The notes under the pieces were generated by a model. It was not told the DNA's origin. It did no database searches and saw nothing but the letters and a program-made list of their open reading frames with translations. Below, piece by piece: positions 35,701 through 47,568 of a stretch of 64,000 nt of DNA. Each line of letters opens with the position of its first letter. Positions within the stretch are counted from its first letter, which is position 1. The translations under genes and the position numbers were made by a program. The stretch is from the NCBI GenBank assembly GCA_963680875.1, contig OY804589.1, positions 23,269,462 to 23,333,461 on the forward strand. Reading direction: 5' to 3'. Source of the DNA: Bathymodiolus brooksi (Eukaryota > Mollusca > Bivalvia > Mytilida > Modiolidae).

Positions 35701-38700
35701 TACGATTTATCTTTCTTAAGTTCTTGTACGAGTTATCTTTCTTAAGTTCTTGTACGAGTTATCTTTCTTAAGTTCTTGTATGGGTCATCTTTCTTAAGTT
35801 CTTGTACAAGTTATCTTTCTTAAGTTCTTGTACGAGTTATCTTTCTTAAGTTCTTGTACGATTTATCTTTCTTAAGTTCTTGTACGAGTTATCTTTCTTA
35901 AGTTCTTGTACGATTTATCTTTCTAAAGTTGTTGTACGAGTTATCTTTCTTAGGTTCTTGTACGAGTTATCTTTCTTAAGTTCTTGTACGAGTCATCTTT
36001 CTTAAGTTCTTGTACGATTTATCTTTCTACAGTTGTTGTACGAGTTATCTTTGTTAAGTTCTTGCACGATTTATCTTTCTTAAGTTCTTGTACGATTTAT
36101 CTTTCTAAAGTTGTTGTACGAGTTATCTTTCTTAGGTTCTTGTACGAGTTATCTTTCTTAAGTTCTTGTACGAGTTATCTTTCTTAATTTCTGGTACGAG
36201 TTATCTTTCTTAAGTTCTTGTACGAGTTATCTTTCTTAAGTTCTTGTACGAGTTATCTTTCTTAAGTCCTTGTACGAGCTATCTTTCTTAAGTTCTTGTA
36301 CGATTTGTCTTTCTTAAGTTCTTGTACTAGTTATCTTTCTTAAGTTCTTGTACGATTTATCTTTCTAAAGTTGTTGTACGAGTTATCTTTCTTAAGTTCT
36401 TGTACTAGTTATCTTTCTTAAGTTCTTGTACGAGTTATCTTTCTTAAGTTCTTGTACGATTTATCTTTCTAAAGTTGTTGTACGAGTTATCTTTCTTAGG
36501 TTCTTGTACGAGTTATCTTTCTTAAGTTCTTGTACGAGTCATCTTTCTTAAGTTCTTGTACGATTTATCTTTCTTAAGTTCTTGTACGAGTTATCTTTCT
36601 TAAGTTCTTGTACGAGTTATCTTTCTTAAGTTCTTGTATGGGTTATCTTTCTTAAGTTCTTGTACGAGTTATCTTTCTTAAGTTCTTGTACGAGTTATCT
36701 TTCTTATGTTCTTGTACGATTTATCTTTCTTAAGTTCTTGTACGAGTTATCTTTCTTAAGTTCTTGTACGATTTATCTTTCTTAAGTTCTTGTACGAGTT
36801 ATCTTTCTTAGGTTCTTGTACGAGCTATCTTTCTTAAGTTCTTTTATGAGTTATCATTCTTAAGTTCTTGTATGAGTTATCTTTCTTAAGTCCTTGTACG
36901 AGCTATCTTTCTTAAGTTCTTGTACGATTTATCTTTCTAAAGTTGTTGTATGAGTTATCTTTCTTAAGTTCTTGTACGAGCTATCTTTCTTAAGTTCTTG
37001 TACGATTTATCTTTCTTAAGTTCTTGTACGATTTATCTTTCTTAAGTTCTTGTACGAGTCATTTTTCTTAAGTTCTTGTACGATTTATCTTTCTTAAGTT
37101 CTTGTACGATTTATCTTTCTTAAGTTCTTGTACGAGTTATCTTTCTTAAGTTCTTGTACGAGTTATCTTTCTTAAGTTCTTGAATGGGTCATCTTTCTTA
37201 AGTTCTTGTACGAGTTATCTTTCTTAAGTTCTTGTATGAGTTATCTTTCTTAAGTTCTTGTACGATTTATCTTTCTTAAGTTCTTGTACGAGTTATCTTT
37301 CTTAAGTTCTTGTACGATTTATCTTTCTAAAGTTGTTGTACGAGTTATCTTTCTTAGGTTCTTCTACGAGTTATCTTTCTTAAGTTCTTGTACGAGTCAT
37401 CTTTCTTAAGTTCTTGTACGATTTATCTTTCTACAGTTGTTGTACGAGTTATCTTTCTTAAGTTCTTGTACGATTTATCTTTCTTAAGTTCTTGTACGAT
37501 TTATCTTTCTAAAGTTGTTGTACGAGTTATCTTTCTTAGGTTCTTGTACGAGTCATCTTTCTTAAGTTCTTGTACGATTTATCTTTCTACAGTTGTTGTG
37601 CGAGTTATCTTTCTTAAGTTCTTGTACGAGTCATCTTTCTTAAGTTCTTGTACGATTTATCTTTCTTAAGTTCTTGTACGAGTTATCTTTCTTAAGTTCT
37701 TGTACGAGCTATCTTTCTTAAGTTCTTTTATGAGTTATCATTCTTAAGGTCTTGTATGAGTTATCTTTCTTAAGTCCTTGTATGAGCTATCTGTCTTAAG
37801 TTCTTGTACGATTTATCTTTCTAAAGTTGTTGTATGAGTTATCTTTCTTAAGTTCTTGTACGATTTATCTTTCTTAAGTTCTTGTACGAGCTATCTTTCT
37901 TAAGTTCTTGTACGATTTATCTTTCTTAAGTTCTTGTACGATTTATCTTTCTTAAGTTCTTGTACGAGCTATCTTTCTTAAGTTCTTGTACGATTTATCT
38001 TTCTTAAGTTCTTGTATGAGTCATCTTTCTTAAGTTCTTGTACGATTTATCTTTCTTAAGTTCTTGTACGAGTCATTTTTCTTAAGTTCTTGTACGATTT
38101 ATCTTTCTAAATTTGTTGTACGAGTTATCTTTCTTAAGTTCTTGTACGAGTCATCTTTCTTAAGTTCTTGTACAATTTATCTTTCTTAAGTTATTGTACG
38201 AGTTATCTTTCTTAGGTTCTTGTACGAGTTATCATTCTTAAGTTCTTGTATGAGTTATCTTTCTTAAGTCCTTGTACGAGCTATCTTTCTTAAGTTCTTG
38301 TACGATTTATCTTTCTTAAGTTGTTGTACAGGGTTATATTTCTTAAGTTCTTGTACAATTTATCTTTCTTAAGTTCTTGTACGAGTTATCTTTCTTAAGT
38401 TCTGGTATGAGTTATCTTTCTTAAGTTCTTGTACGAGTTATCTTTCTTAAGTTCTTGTACGAGTTATCTTTCTTAAGTTCTTGTATGAGTTATCTTTCTT
38501 AAGTTCTTGTACGAGTTATCTTTCTTAAGTTCTTGTACGAATTATCTTTCTTAGGTTCTTGTACGAGTTATCTTTCTTAAGTTCTTTTATGAGTTATCTT
38601 TCTTAAGTTCTTGTACGAGCTATCTTTCTTAAGTTCTTTTATGAGTTATCATTCTTAAGTTCTTGTATGAGTTATCTTTCTTAAGTCCTTGTACGAGCTA

Positions 38701-41700
38701 TCTTTCTTAAGTTCTTGTACGAGTTATCTTTCTAAAGTTGTTGTATGAGTTATCTTTCTTAAGTTCTTGTACGAGCTATCTTTCTTAAGTTCTTGTACGA
38801 TTTATCTTTCTTAAGTTCTTGTACGATTTATCTTTCTTAAGTTCTTGTACGAGTCATCTTTCTTAAGTTCTTGTACGATTTATCTTTCTTAGGTTCTTGT
38901 ACGATTTATCTTTCTTAAGTTCTTGTACGAGTTATCTTTCTTAAGTTCTTGTACGATTTATCTTTCTAATGTTGTTGTACGAGTTATCTTTCTTAGGTTC
39001 TTGTACGAGTTATCTTTCTTAAGTTCTTGTACGAGTCATCTTTCTTAAGTTCTTGTACGATTTATCTTTCTACAGTTGTTGTACGAGTTATCTTTCTTAA
39101 GTTCTTGTACGATTTATCTTTCTTAAGTTCTTGTATGATTTATCTTTCTAAAGTTGTTGTACGAGTTATCTTTCTTAGGTTCTTGTACGAGTTATCTTTC
39201 TTAAGTTCTTGTACGAGTTATCTTTCTTAATTTCTGGTATGAGTTATCTTTCTTAAGTTCTTGTACGAGTTATCTTTCTTAAGTTCTTGTATGAGTTATC
39301 TTTCTTAAGTCCTTGTACGAGCTATCTTTCTTAAGTTCTTGTACGATTTGTCTTTCTTAAGTTCTTGTACTAGTTATCTTTCTTAAGTTCTTGTACGATT
39401 TATCTTTCTAAAGTTGTTGTACGAGTTATCTTTCTTAAGTTCTTGTACTAGTTATCTTTCTTAAGTTCTTGTACGAGTTATCTTTCTTAAGTTCTTGTAC
39501 GATTTATCTTTCTAAAGTTGTTGTACGAGTTATCTTTCTTAAGTTCTTGTACGATTTATCTTTCTTAAGTTCTTGTACGAGTTATCTTTCTTAAGTTCTT
39601 GTACGAGTTATCTTTCTTAAGTTCTTGTACGATTTATCTTTCTTAAGTTCTTGTACGAGTTATCTTTCTTAAGTTCTTGTACGATTTATCTTTCTTAAGT
39701 TCTTGTACGAGTTATCTTTCTTAGGTTCTTGTACGAGCTATCTTTCTTAAGTTCTTTTATGAGTTATCATTCTTAAGTTCTTGTATGAGTTATCTTTCTT
39801 AAGTCCTTGTACGAGCTATCTTTCTTAAGTTCTTGTACGATTTATCTTTCTAAAGTTGTTGTATGAGTTATCTTTCTTAAGTTCTTGTACGAGCTATCTT
39901 TCTTAAGTTCTTGTACGATTTATCTTTCTTAAGTTCTTGTACGATTTATCTTTCTTAAGTTCTTGTACGAGTCATTTTTCTTAAGTTCTTGTACGATTTA
40001 TCTTTCTTAAGTTCTTGTACGATTTATCTTTCTTAAGTTCTTGTACGAGTTATCTTTCTTAAGTTCTTGTACGAGTTATCTTTCTTAAGTTCTTGTATGG
40101 GTCATCTTTCTTAAGTTCTTGTACGAGTTATCTTTCTTAAGTTCTTGTATGAGTTATCTTTCTTAAGTTCTTGTACGATTTATCTTTCTTAAGTTCTTGT
40201 ACGAGTTATCTTTCTTAAGTTCTTGTACGATTTATCTTTCTAAAGTTGTTGTACGAGTTATCTTTCTTAGGTTCTTGTACGAGTTATCTTTCTTAAGTTC
40301 TTGTACGAGTCATCTTTCTTAAGTTCTTGTACGATTTATCTTTCTACAGTTGTTGTACGAGTTATCTTTCTTAAGTTCTTGTACGATTTATCTTTCTTAA
40401 GTTCTTGTACGATTTATCTTTCTAAAGTTGTTGTACGAGTTATCTTTCTTAGGTTCTTGTACGAGTTATCTTTCTTAAGTTCTTGTACGAGTCATCTTTC
40501 TTAAGTTCTTGTACGATTTATCTTTCTACAGTTGTTGTGTGAGTTATCTTTCTTAAGTTCTTGTATGAGTCATCTTTCTTAAGTTCTTGTACGATTTATC
40601 TTTCTTAAGTTCTTGTACGAGTTATCTTTCTTAAGTTCTTGTACGAGCTATCTTTCTTAAGTTCTTTTATGAGTTATCATTCTTAAGGTCTTGTATGAGT
40701 TATCTTTCTTAAGTCCTTGTACGAGCTATCTGTCTTAAGTTCTTGTACGATTTATCTTTCTAAAGTTGTTGTATGAGTTATCTTTCTTAAGTTCTTGTAC
40801 GATTTATCTTTCTTAAGTTCTTGTACGAGCTATCTTTCTTAAGTTCTTGTACGATTTATCTTTCTTAAGTTCTTGTACGATTTATCTTTCTTAAGTTCTT
40901 GTACGAGCTATCTTTCTTAAGTTCTTGTACGATTTATCTTTCTTAAGTTCTTGTATGAGTCATCTTTCTTAAGTTCTTGTACGATTTATCTTTCTTAAGT
41001 TCCTGTACGAGTCATTTTTCTTAAGTTCTTGTACGATTTATCTTTCTAAATTTGTTGTACGAGTTATCTTTCTTAAGTTCTTGTACGAGTCATCTTTCTT
41101 AAGTTCTTGTACAATTTATCTTTCTTAAGTTATTGTACGAGTTATCTTTCTTAGGTTCTTGTACGAGTTATCATTCTTAAGTTCTTGTATGAGTTATCTT
41201 TCTTAAGTCCTTGTACGAGCTATCTTTCTTAAGTTCTTGTACGATTTATCTTTCTTAAGTTGTTGTACAGGGTTATATTTCTTAAGTTCTTGTACAATTT
41301 ATCTTTCTTAAGTTCTTGTACGAGTTATCTTTCTTAAGTTCTTGTACGAGTTATCTTTCTTAAGTTCTGGTATGAGTTATCTTTCTTAAGTTCTTGTATG
41401 AGTTATCTTTCTTAAGTTCTTGTACGAGTTATCTTTCTTAAGTTCTTGTATGAGTTATCTTTCTTAAGTTCTTGTACGAGTTATCTTTCTTAAGTTCTTG
41501 TACGAATTATCTTTCTTAAGTTCTTGTACGATTTATCTTTCTTAAGTTATTGTACGAGTTATCTTTCTTAGGTTCTTGTACGAGTTATCTTTCTTAAGTT
41601 CTTGTACGAGTCATCTTTCTTAAGTTCTTGTACGATTTATCTTTCTTAAGTTATTGTACGAGTTATCTTTCTTAGGTTCTTGTACGAGTTATCTTTCTTA

Positions 41701-42237
41701 AGTTCTTTTATGAGTTATCATTCTTAAGTTCTTGTATGAGTTATCTTTCTTAAGTCCTTGTACGAGCTATCTTTCTTAAGTTCTTGTACGATTTATCTTT
41801 CTTAAGTTGTTGTAAGGGGTTATCTTTCTTAAGTTCTTGTACGATTTATCTTTCTTAAGTTCTTGTACGAGTTATCTTTCTTAAGTTCTGGTACGAGTTA
41901 TCTTTCTTAAGTTCTTGTACGAGTTATCTTTCTTAAGTTCTTGTACTAGTTATCTTTCTTAAGTTCTTGTATGAGTTATCTTTCTTAAGTTCTTGTACGA
42001 GTTATCTTTCTTAAGTTCTTGTACGAGTTATCTTTCTTAATTTCTGGTACGAGTTATCTTTCTTAAGTTCTTGTACGAGTTATCTTTCTTAAGTTCTTGT
42101 ACGATTTATCTTTCTTAAGTTCTTGTACGAGTTATCTTTCTTAAGTTCTTGTACGAGTTATCTTTCTTAAGTTCTTGTACGAGTTATCTTTCTTCAGTTC
42201 TTGTACGAGTTATCTTTCTTAAGTTCTTGTACGAGTT
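20722..42237 (+). repeat. 26-bp minisatellite, ~21.5 kb, higher-order structure
   Basis: About 828 head-to-tail copies of TTATCTTTCTTAAGTTCTTG + TACGAG. Common variants are CGATTTAT, CGAGCTAT, CGAGTCAT, CTAAAGTTGTTG and CTTAGG forms. Multi-kilobase blocks of variants recur in order: shift 5749 (23238 to 28987; 24180 to 29929; 24877 to 30626), shift 3043 (30626 to 33669; 32941 to 35984), shift 8401 (28987 to 37388; 29929 to 38330), shift 2939 (38330 to 41269). Shifts are near multiples of 26, plus 1-3 bases from an extra T in some units. Because 26 is not a multiple of 3, the 60-93-codon frames in it repeat every 78 bases and are not genes. Each unit holds AGATAA on -, a GATA-type site, and CTTAAG. 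Confidence 0.97.
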
Positions 42238-42388
42238 GTTTCTAAAATGATCATATTGTTAATACTTTATCATCAATAATAATGTTTTGTCTTTTCAAAT
42301 TATAAACTCCACATTCCCACATAGACCTATTCCTAAATTGTTGTGGGATATCTGTCACATGAACACATTATTCCATTATCCTGTTTTT

Positions 42389-42640
42389 GGGGCCCGTGTG
42401 GCTAAGTGAGCTAGGTAGTTGGATTACCTAACAACTCATACAAGCCTATCACCAATATGGCGTGGGTTCGTGCCCGACTTTGTAAATTACAAAAAAGGTG
42501 CACTCGACTCGCAGCCGCAAGTGATAAAGCTTACCAGTTGCTTGCCCATGGTCGGTGCTTCTCTCCGGCTTCTTCCACCACTAAAACTGGTCGCCATGAT
42601 ATAGCTGAAATATTGCTAATTTTAAACACCAAAAATCAAA
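42389..42640 (+). mobile_element. tRNA-derived SINE, family B
   Basis: Head with box-A-like TGGCTAAGTGAGCTAGG and box-B-like GGGTTCGTGCCC, then TTGCCCATGGTCGG, the central domain CCACCACTAAAACTGG and a tail ATATAGCTGAAATATTGC, ending in CAAAT repeats. It lies 150 bases after the 26-bp array. Confidence 0.85.
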
Positions 42641-42973
42641 TAAAAAATCAAATCAAATCACCTATTTTTGGTGTTTATATTATGCATCTTGCCTAACATC
42701 ATTTTGCTCCAATTTGTATTATATTGTTTTGTTATTGTGAATGATTATTGAATGTACATATAAAAATTATGTCTATTTTGTATGTAGTCGATTTGGAAAG
42801 CTCACTAAAGCTTGTGTTGTAATTATTCAATTAATATTAACTTTTAAATTTTGAATTGAAATGTTTTGCCATTCAATGTACAATATAATAGTAGTTGTAT
42901 AAATAAATTTGTATTCAGCCTTCATTGTTGTGCATTATTATATTCATTAAGCTTTCTATGTGTTGCATGGAGA
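42641..42973. other. AT-rich non-coding
   Basis: No feature recognised. Confidence 0.5.
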
Positions 42974-43180
42974 TGGGGTTAGATTAATGTTTAATGCCAC
43001 TTTCAACCAGAGAAAACTACCGACCTGTCGCAAGTCACTGACAAACTTTATCACATAATGTTGTATCGATTACACCTCGCCATGAGTGGGACTCGAACTC
43101 ACAACTTTAGTGCTGATAGGCACTGATTATACCGGTAGTTGTAAATCCAAGTATCATATGATCACCACCACAGTGGTCTG
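42974..43180 (-). mobile_element. SINE family A, internally deleted
   Basis: 3' end GTTTAATGCCACTTTCAACC jumps directly to AGAGAAAACTACCGACC, omitting about 60 bases of the central domain. The rest runs to the tRNA-like head (GTGGGACTCGAACTCAC). Confidence 0.75.
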
Positions 43181-43674
43181 ATAGTATGGGGATGGGAATG
43201 TCCTTTACCATCAAAGGCACTTTACTAACCACTTAAAATATTTCATACCTTTCATTAAAATAATTATGATTTATACAAAGTAACAGCAGCCATGTTGGAT
43301 TATTAGAGAGATAAATGTGCACAGCAGAAGTATACAAGTAAACAATGATTCTGTCCAACCTTGAATCAAAATGGCCCAATGGCTTCAGAGCAGATTTTAA
43401 ATGTACTATGTACATCAGACAATCAATGCCAAGTGATGTCAAAAGATGAAATGAGGCATTGGGTCAGGCGAGCTAAAACATAAAGGATGAACAGATGACA
43501 AGTAGCTGACTCACTTGTACACTGTAGGAAAAATTTGTTTATATAATCACACAACTTGAATATCTGTGTCACAAATGGCATGGATATATTTTGTTCATCC
43601 TAATCACCATGCGGTTCTTTCCTCATTCATGACTTATCAGTGTTTGCAACAAGGGTAACATACAGAGCAGGAAC
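43181..43674. other. non-coding, nothing recognised
   Basis: A 69-codon - frame at 43233-43442 lacks support. Confidence 0.5.
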
Positions 43675-43865
43675 TTCTAACCCTTCTGGAGCACCCGAGT
43701 CCACTCCCAGTTTTCAGTGAGGTTCGTGTTGCTAGATATTAAGTTTTCAGTGTAGTGCTTTGTAGATTATTGACTGTCTTTTTTCTATTGACCATTGTGT
43801 TGTCTGTCCTTTGATTTACAGCTTCTGTTTACCTCTTTGCTATCTTCAAACTTTTCTTGATATTG
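43675..43865 (+). repeat. dispersed repeat family D, copy 3
   Basis: CTGGAGCACCCGAGTCCACT through GTGAGGTTCGTGTTGC and TTGACCATTGTGTTGTC to TATCTTCAAACTTTTCTTGA. The clearest copy in the window. Confidence 0.8.
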
Positions 43866-43871
43866 ATAGGT

Positions 43872-44228
43872 AGTTGTAGGGCCCAGGTGGCTCAATGAGC
43901 TAGGTAGTTGTAGGGCCCAGGTGGCTCAATGAGTTAGGTAGTTGCAGGGCCCAGGTGGCTCAATGAGCTAGGTAGTTGTAGGGCCCGGGTGGCTCAATGA
44001 GTTAGGTAGTTGTAGGGCCCGGGTGGCTCGAGTTAGGGGGCCCAGGTGGCTCAATGAGTTAGGTAGTTGTAGGGCCCGGGTGGCTCAATGAGTTAGGTAG
44101 TTGTAGGGCCTGGGTGGCTCAATGAGTTAGGTAGTTGTAGGGCCCGGGTGGCTCAATGAGTTAGGTAGTTGTAGGGCCCGGGTGGCTCAATGAGTTAGGT
44201 AGTTGTAGGGCCCAGGTGGCTCAATGAG
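43872..44228 (+). repeat. 34-bp tandem amplification of a SINE head
   Basis: About ten units of GGTAGTTGTAGGGCCCAGGT + GGCTCAATGAGTTA (34 bases; one copy shortened near 44025-44040) lead straight into the family B SINE. The unit contains the box-A-like part of the SINE promoter. Units differ mainly at CCCAGG/CCCGGG and GAGCTA/GAGTTA. Confidence 0.92.
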
Positions 44229-44478
44229 TTAGGTAGTTGGATTACCTAACAACCCATACAAGCCTATCACCAATACGGCATGGGTTCGCACCCAGTTTTG
44301 TAGATTACAAAGAGGGTGCACTCGATTCGCAGTTACAAGTGATAAAGTTTACCAGTTACTTGCCCATGGTCGGTGGTTCTCTCCGGGTACTCCGGCTTCT
44401 TCCACCACTAAAACTGGTCACCATGATATAGCTGAAAAATTGCTGAAAGTGGCGTTAAACACCAACAATCAATTCAAA
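44205..44478 (+). mobile_element. tRNA-derived SINE, family B, with amplified 5' end
   Basis: Complete family B copy: box-A-like segment, GGTTCGCACCC box-B-like segment, central domain with TCTCCGGGTACTCCGG, tail GGCGTTAAACACCAAC. Confidence 0.85.
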
Positions 44479-44505
44479 ATCAAACAAGGGCAACGCAAAG
44501 TGTGA

Positions 44506-45286
44506 CGTATCCCCTCGCCTAAAAATTAGACCCTGTGACCTTGACCTTTGACCTTGAAAATCAATAGGGTTCCAGATTCTCTTAAGGTCTAAGTATGTAC
44601 CAAGTTTGGTCAAAATCCATTGAAGGATGTTGATTCTAGTGTTCACAAGGATGTTATGCGGTACAAATTTGACCCGGTGACCTTGACCTTTGACCTTGAA
44701 AATCAATAATGTTCCAGACTCTCGTAAGGACTAAGTTTGTACCAAGCTCGGTCGAAATCCATTGAAGGATGTTGATTCTAGAGTGTTCACAAGGATGTTA
44801 CGCGGTAAAAATTTGACCCGGTGACATTGACGTTTGACCTTGAAAATCAATAGGGTTCCAGATTCTCCTAAGGACTAAGTATGTACCAAGTTTGGTCAAA
44901 ATCCATTGAAGGATGTTGATTCTAGTGTTCACAAGGATGTTACACGGTAACAAATTTACCCAGTGACCTTGACCTTTGACCTTGAAAATCAATAGGGTTC
45001 CAGACTCTCCTAAGGACTAAGTATGTACCAAGTTTAGTCAAAATCCATTGAAGGATGTTGATTCTAGAGTGTTCACAGGGATGTTATGCAGTAAAAATTT
45101 GACCCTGTGACCTTGACCTTTGACCTAGAAAATCAATAGGGTTCCAGATTCTCTTAAGGACTAAATATGTACCAAGTTTGGTCAAAATCCATTGAAGGAT
45201 GTTGATCCTAGAGTGTTCACAAGGATTGTGACGGACGGACGGTAGCGTTACTATATCCCCTCGCAACTTCGTTGGCGAGGGGATAA
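44506..45286 (+). repeat. tandem-core element, ~143-bp core x5, hairpin end
   Basis: TATCCCCTCGCC at the left and GGCGAGGGGATA at the right are inverted. Between them are five cores starting near 44530, 44671, 44815, 44960 and 45102 (landmarks TGACCTTTGACCTTGAAAA, CCATTGAAGGATGTTGATTC). The right end has GACGGACGGACGG and a hairpin TATCCCCTCGCAACTTCGTT + GGCGAGGGGATA. The architecture recalls bivalve pearl/Helitron-like non-autonomous elements; this is inference. The - strand frames here are by-products. Confidence 0.8.
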
Positions 45287-45814
45287 TTAAATCTTGATAT
45301 TGATGAATACTGCAGCTGAGAAAAACATTACAAATACACAAAAAAACATAATCTATAATTAATATTTATTAATAATGAAAGACTCAGTGTATACAACATA
45401 AGACTGTGAAATCTATCCATCAATCAATTTATATGTGTCAAACACCAATCAAATTAAAATTATATATTTGTTGGATCTTTTTTAGTTTATTAAATTGGAA
45501 ATAAACCAACATCTAATGACATCCCATGCATGGTCATGTCAGGATCAATATTTTAATCCTACCAATCAGTGACGAGCCTTCCAAATCCTAATGTATTTTT
45601 AATCAAGCACACATTAAGCGCTGTTGTCAGATTGGTCAACATATTTATGCCATCTTTCTTTGATTGAAAGGTTGGAGATGAATGAAAGTTGACCAGACAT
45701 GATCATGTACGTTATGTCATCATGTATGTTGTCATTAAATATTAGTGTAATGCCAATTTTTTTTTTAAATCCAACAAATATCTGATTTTAATTAGATTGG
45801 GCAAGCATCAGAAA

Positions 45815-46070
45815 ATGCATTGTAAGTTATCTCCCTTTAAAAAGTAATTAGACCAAGGGAGATAAAAATGTACTCCATTAGTCCCCAAGGAGATTATTAT
45901 CTAAAATAGAAATGGAGACAATTTATTGTGCATTGTAAGTTAACTCCCTTTACAAAGTTTTTTTTAGGCAAGGCAGATAATAATATATACCATTTGTCAT
46001 TTGTGGTCCAAGGCAGATAATTAAAGTATTTCACTTATCTAACTTGGTCTTAAAGGGAGATAACTTCCTA
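45815..46070. repeat. cluster of GGGAGATAA motifs
   Basis: AGGGAGATAA or close variants occur repeatedly on both strands (TTATCTCCCTTTAAA, CAAGGGAGATAAAAA, TTAACTCCCTTTAC, AAAGGGAGATAACTTCC). More occur at 47909-47985. I recall this motif as very common in mollusc DNA; it includes a GATA site. Confidence 0.6.
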
Positions 46071-46382
46071 ATATAACCTTTCATATTCTATAACATGTGA
46101 AATTGTTACTTTTATGTTGTGCATCAATTTTAGTGCAGTTTGTTATTAAATTTTTTGCTTTCACAAATTTAAACATTTAACAAAAAGAATTATGAGTATA
46201 TATATAAAATACCATTTGAACATAAAGAAATAAAAAAAAAACAACATTGAATTTATAAAATTCTCCTGAAGAAATAATATTCTTATTCACCAACAATTTT
46301 TTTTTTATTTTATTTATTTTTCAAATTCACAAAAACAAATCTGCATATGCACAAATTTTAAGCCCACCAGAACAACAAATGC

Positions 46383-46560
46383 AGTCAAATCTATCCATGT
46401 GGTCACCTCTATTAAGCAGTCACCTGTATTTAAAGGTCACCTTTTTCTTGTCCTGTCATAGAACAATGTATATGAATTGAACCTTTTTTAAGAGGTCACT
46501 TGTCTTATAAGAACATTTTAGTTGTCCCAAAAATGACCTCTTAATACAGGTTTGACTATA
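46383..46560. mobile_element. MITE with AGTCAAACCTGTATTAAG-type ends
   Basis: Left AGTCAAATCTATCC...CTATTAAG and right (read on -) AGTCAAACCTGTATTAAGAG are inverted. The same end sequence forms the unit of the 38-bp minisatellite at 56885-57842. Confidence 0.6.
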
Positions 46561-47497
46561 TTCTATTCACAAATATTCATAAAACAAATGATATGCTTCA
46601 CTACATAACTTACATCACTCACGATGCTTCACTACATAACTTACACTCTGGGTCCATTTTTTTCTCTTTTACTCCTCCACTTCACTCCACCTTTTTCTTT
46701 ACTCTCTCACTCTTTACCCTTCATGATAATTTTATTAAGTTTTATCCTATCAATCTGATGACTATATAAAGGGTGTGGGTATCTCTATTATACATGAAAC
46801 TAATTGTACAACGTGGCATCACTCCTTAGGGTCTCATCTTTCAGCTCAAGATATTTTTTCTCTCTGCAAAATAAAAATAAAAAACCAAAACCCCCCCATA
46901 AAAGTTAAAGGGTTGTTCCCTTAGTATCACATGTATGTATTTACTTTTTTGCAATATAACTACATCAACAATTTCATAAAATGCATCTTCAAAAGAGTGT
47001 AGTATTTCATCATCATAATATACACACATTGTCTTGGGTATTAATTCTCATTTATGATCGGCTCAAAAACAAGCAGGAAATATACTCTGAACCTCATATG
47101 ATTTCTACAAGATTCAAAGACTTGTACAAGCAATTCCCCTCTATACATATGCTCTTCTTAAGCTAGCAACGCAATAATACGATATCTAAGGACAAATGTA
47201 TGAATATTCATATACAATCAATTTAAATATGCAAATTTAATACATCTTGATAAATATTTTATATACAGGTAAGTTTGGAAAAGTCATGAATAAAACAAAT
47301 AATTCAGAATTTAAAAATCTAAGATATGTTTTTGTTTTCTTAACAGCTAAAAGGGAGTAAAACGGGTCAAAAGCAGATTATATAACAATATAACAAATCA
47401 CAACAAGATCAAAGAAATTTACACACACAAATATAAAACATGTGTGGTGTGTGTGGGTGTGGGTGGGGGGTATATTACACAATATGTCGTCACAACA

Positions 47498-47568
47498 GGG
47501 TTTAGGATTAGGGTTATGGTGTTTAACACCACTTTCAACAATATTTCAGTTATATCATGGCAATCATG
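47498..47568 (-). mobile_element. SINE family A, 3' fragment
   Basis: GGTTTAGGATTAGGGTTATG followed by GTGTTTAACACCACTTTC and TATATCATGG, then the match stops. The SINE tail again has the TTAGGG-like run. Confidence 0.7.

Noticed and set aside
21834..40504. Repeated 67-93-codon proteins (FLSSCTIYLSKVVVRVIF type)
   Set aside because: They are translations of the 26-bp array over three frames. They end wherever a unit variant shifts or adds a stop, and they have no start context or splice support.
7221..42237. CRISPR array
   Set aside because: Both the 38-bp and 26-bp arrays are head-to-tail repeats without unique spacers, and no cas genes are present. The DNA is eukaryotic.
44455..45341. Three similar - frames (MIFKVKGQGH type) as a paralogous gene family
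   Set aside because: They are translations of the 143-bp tandem cores, ending when the core phase changes.
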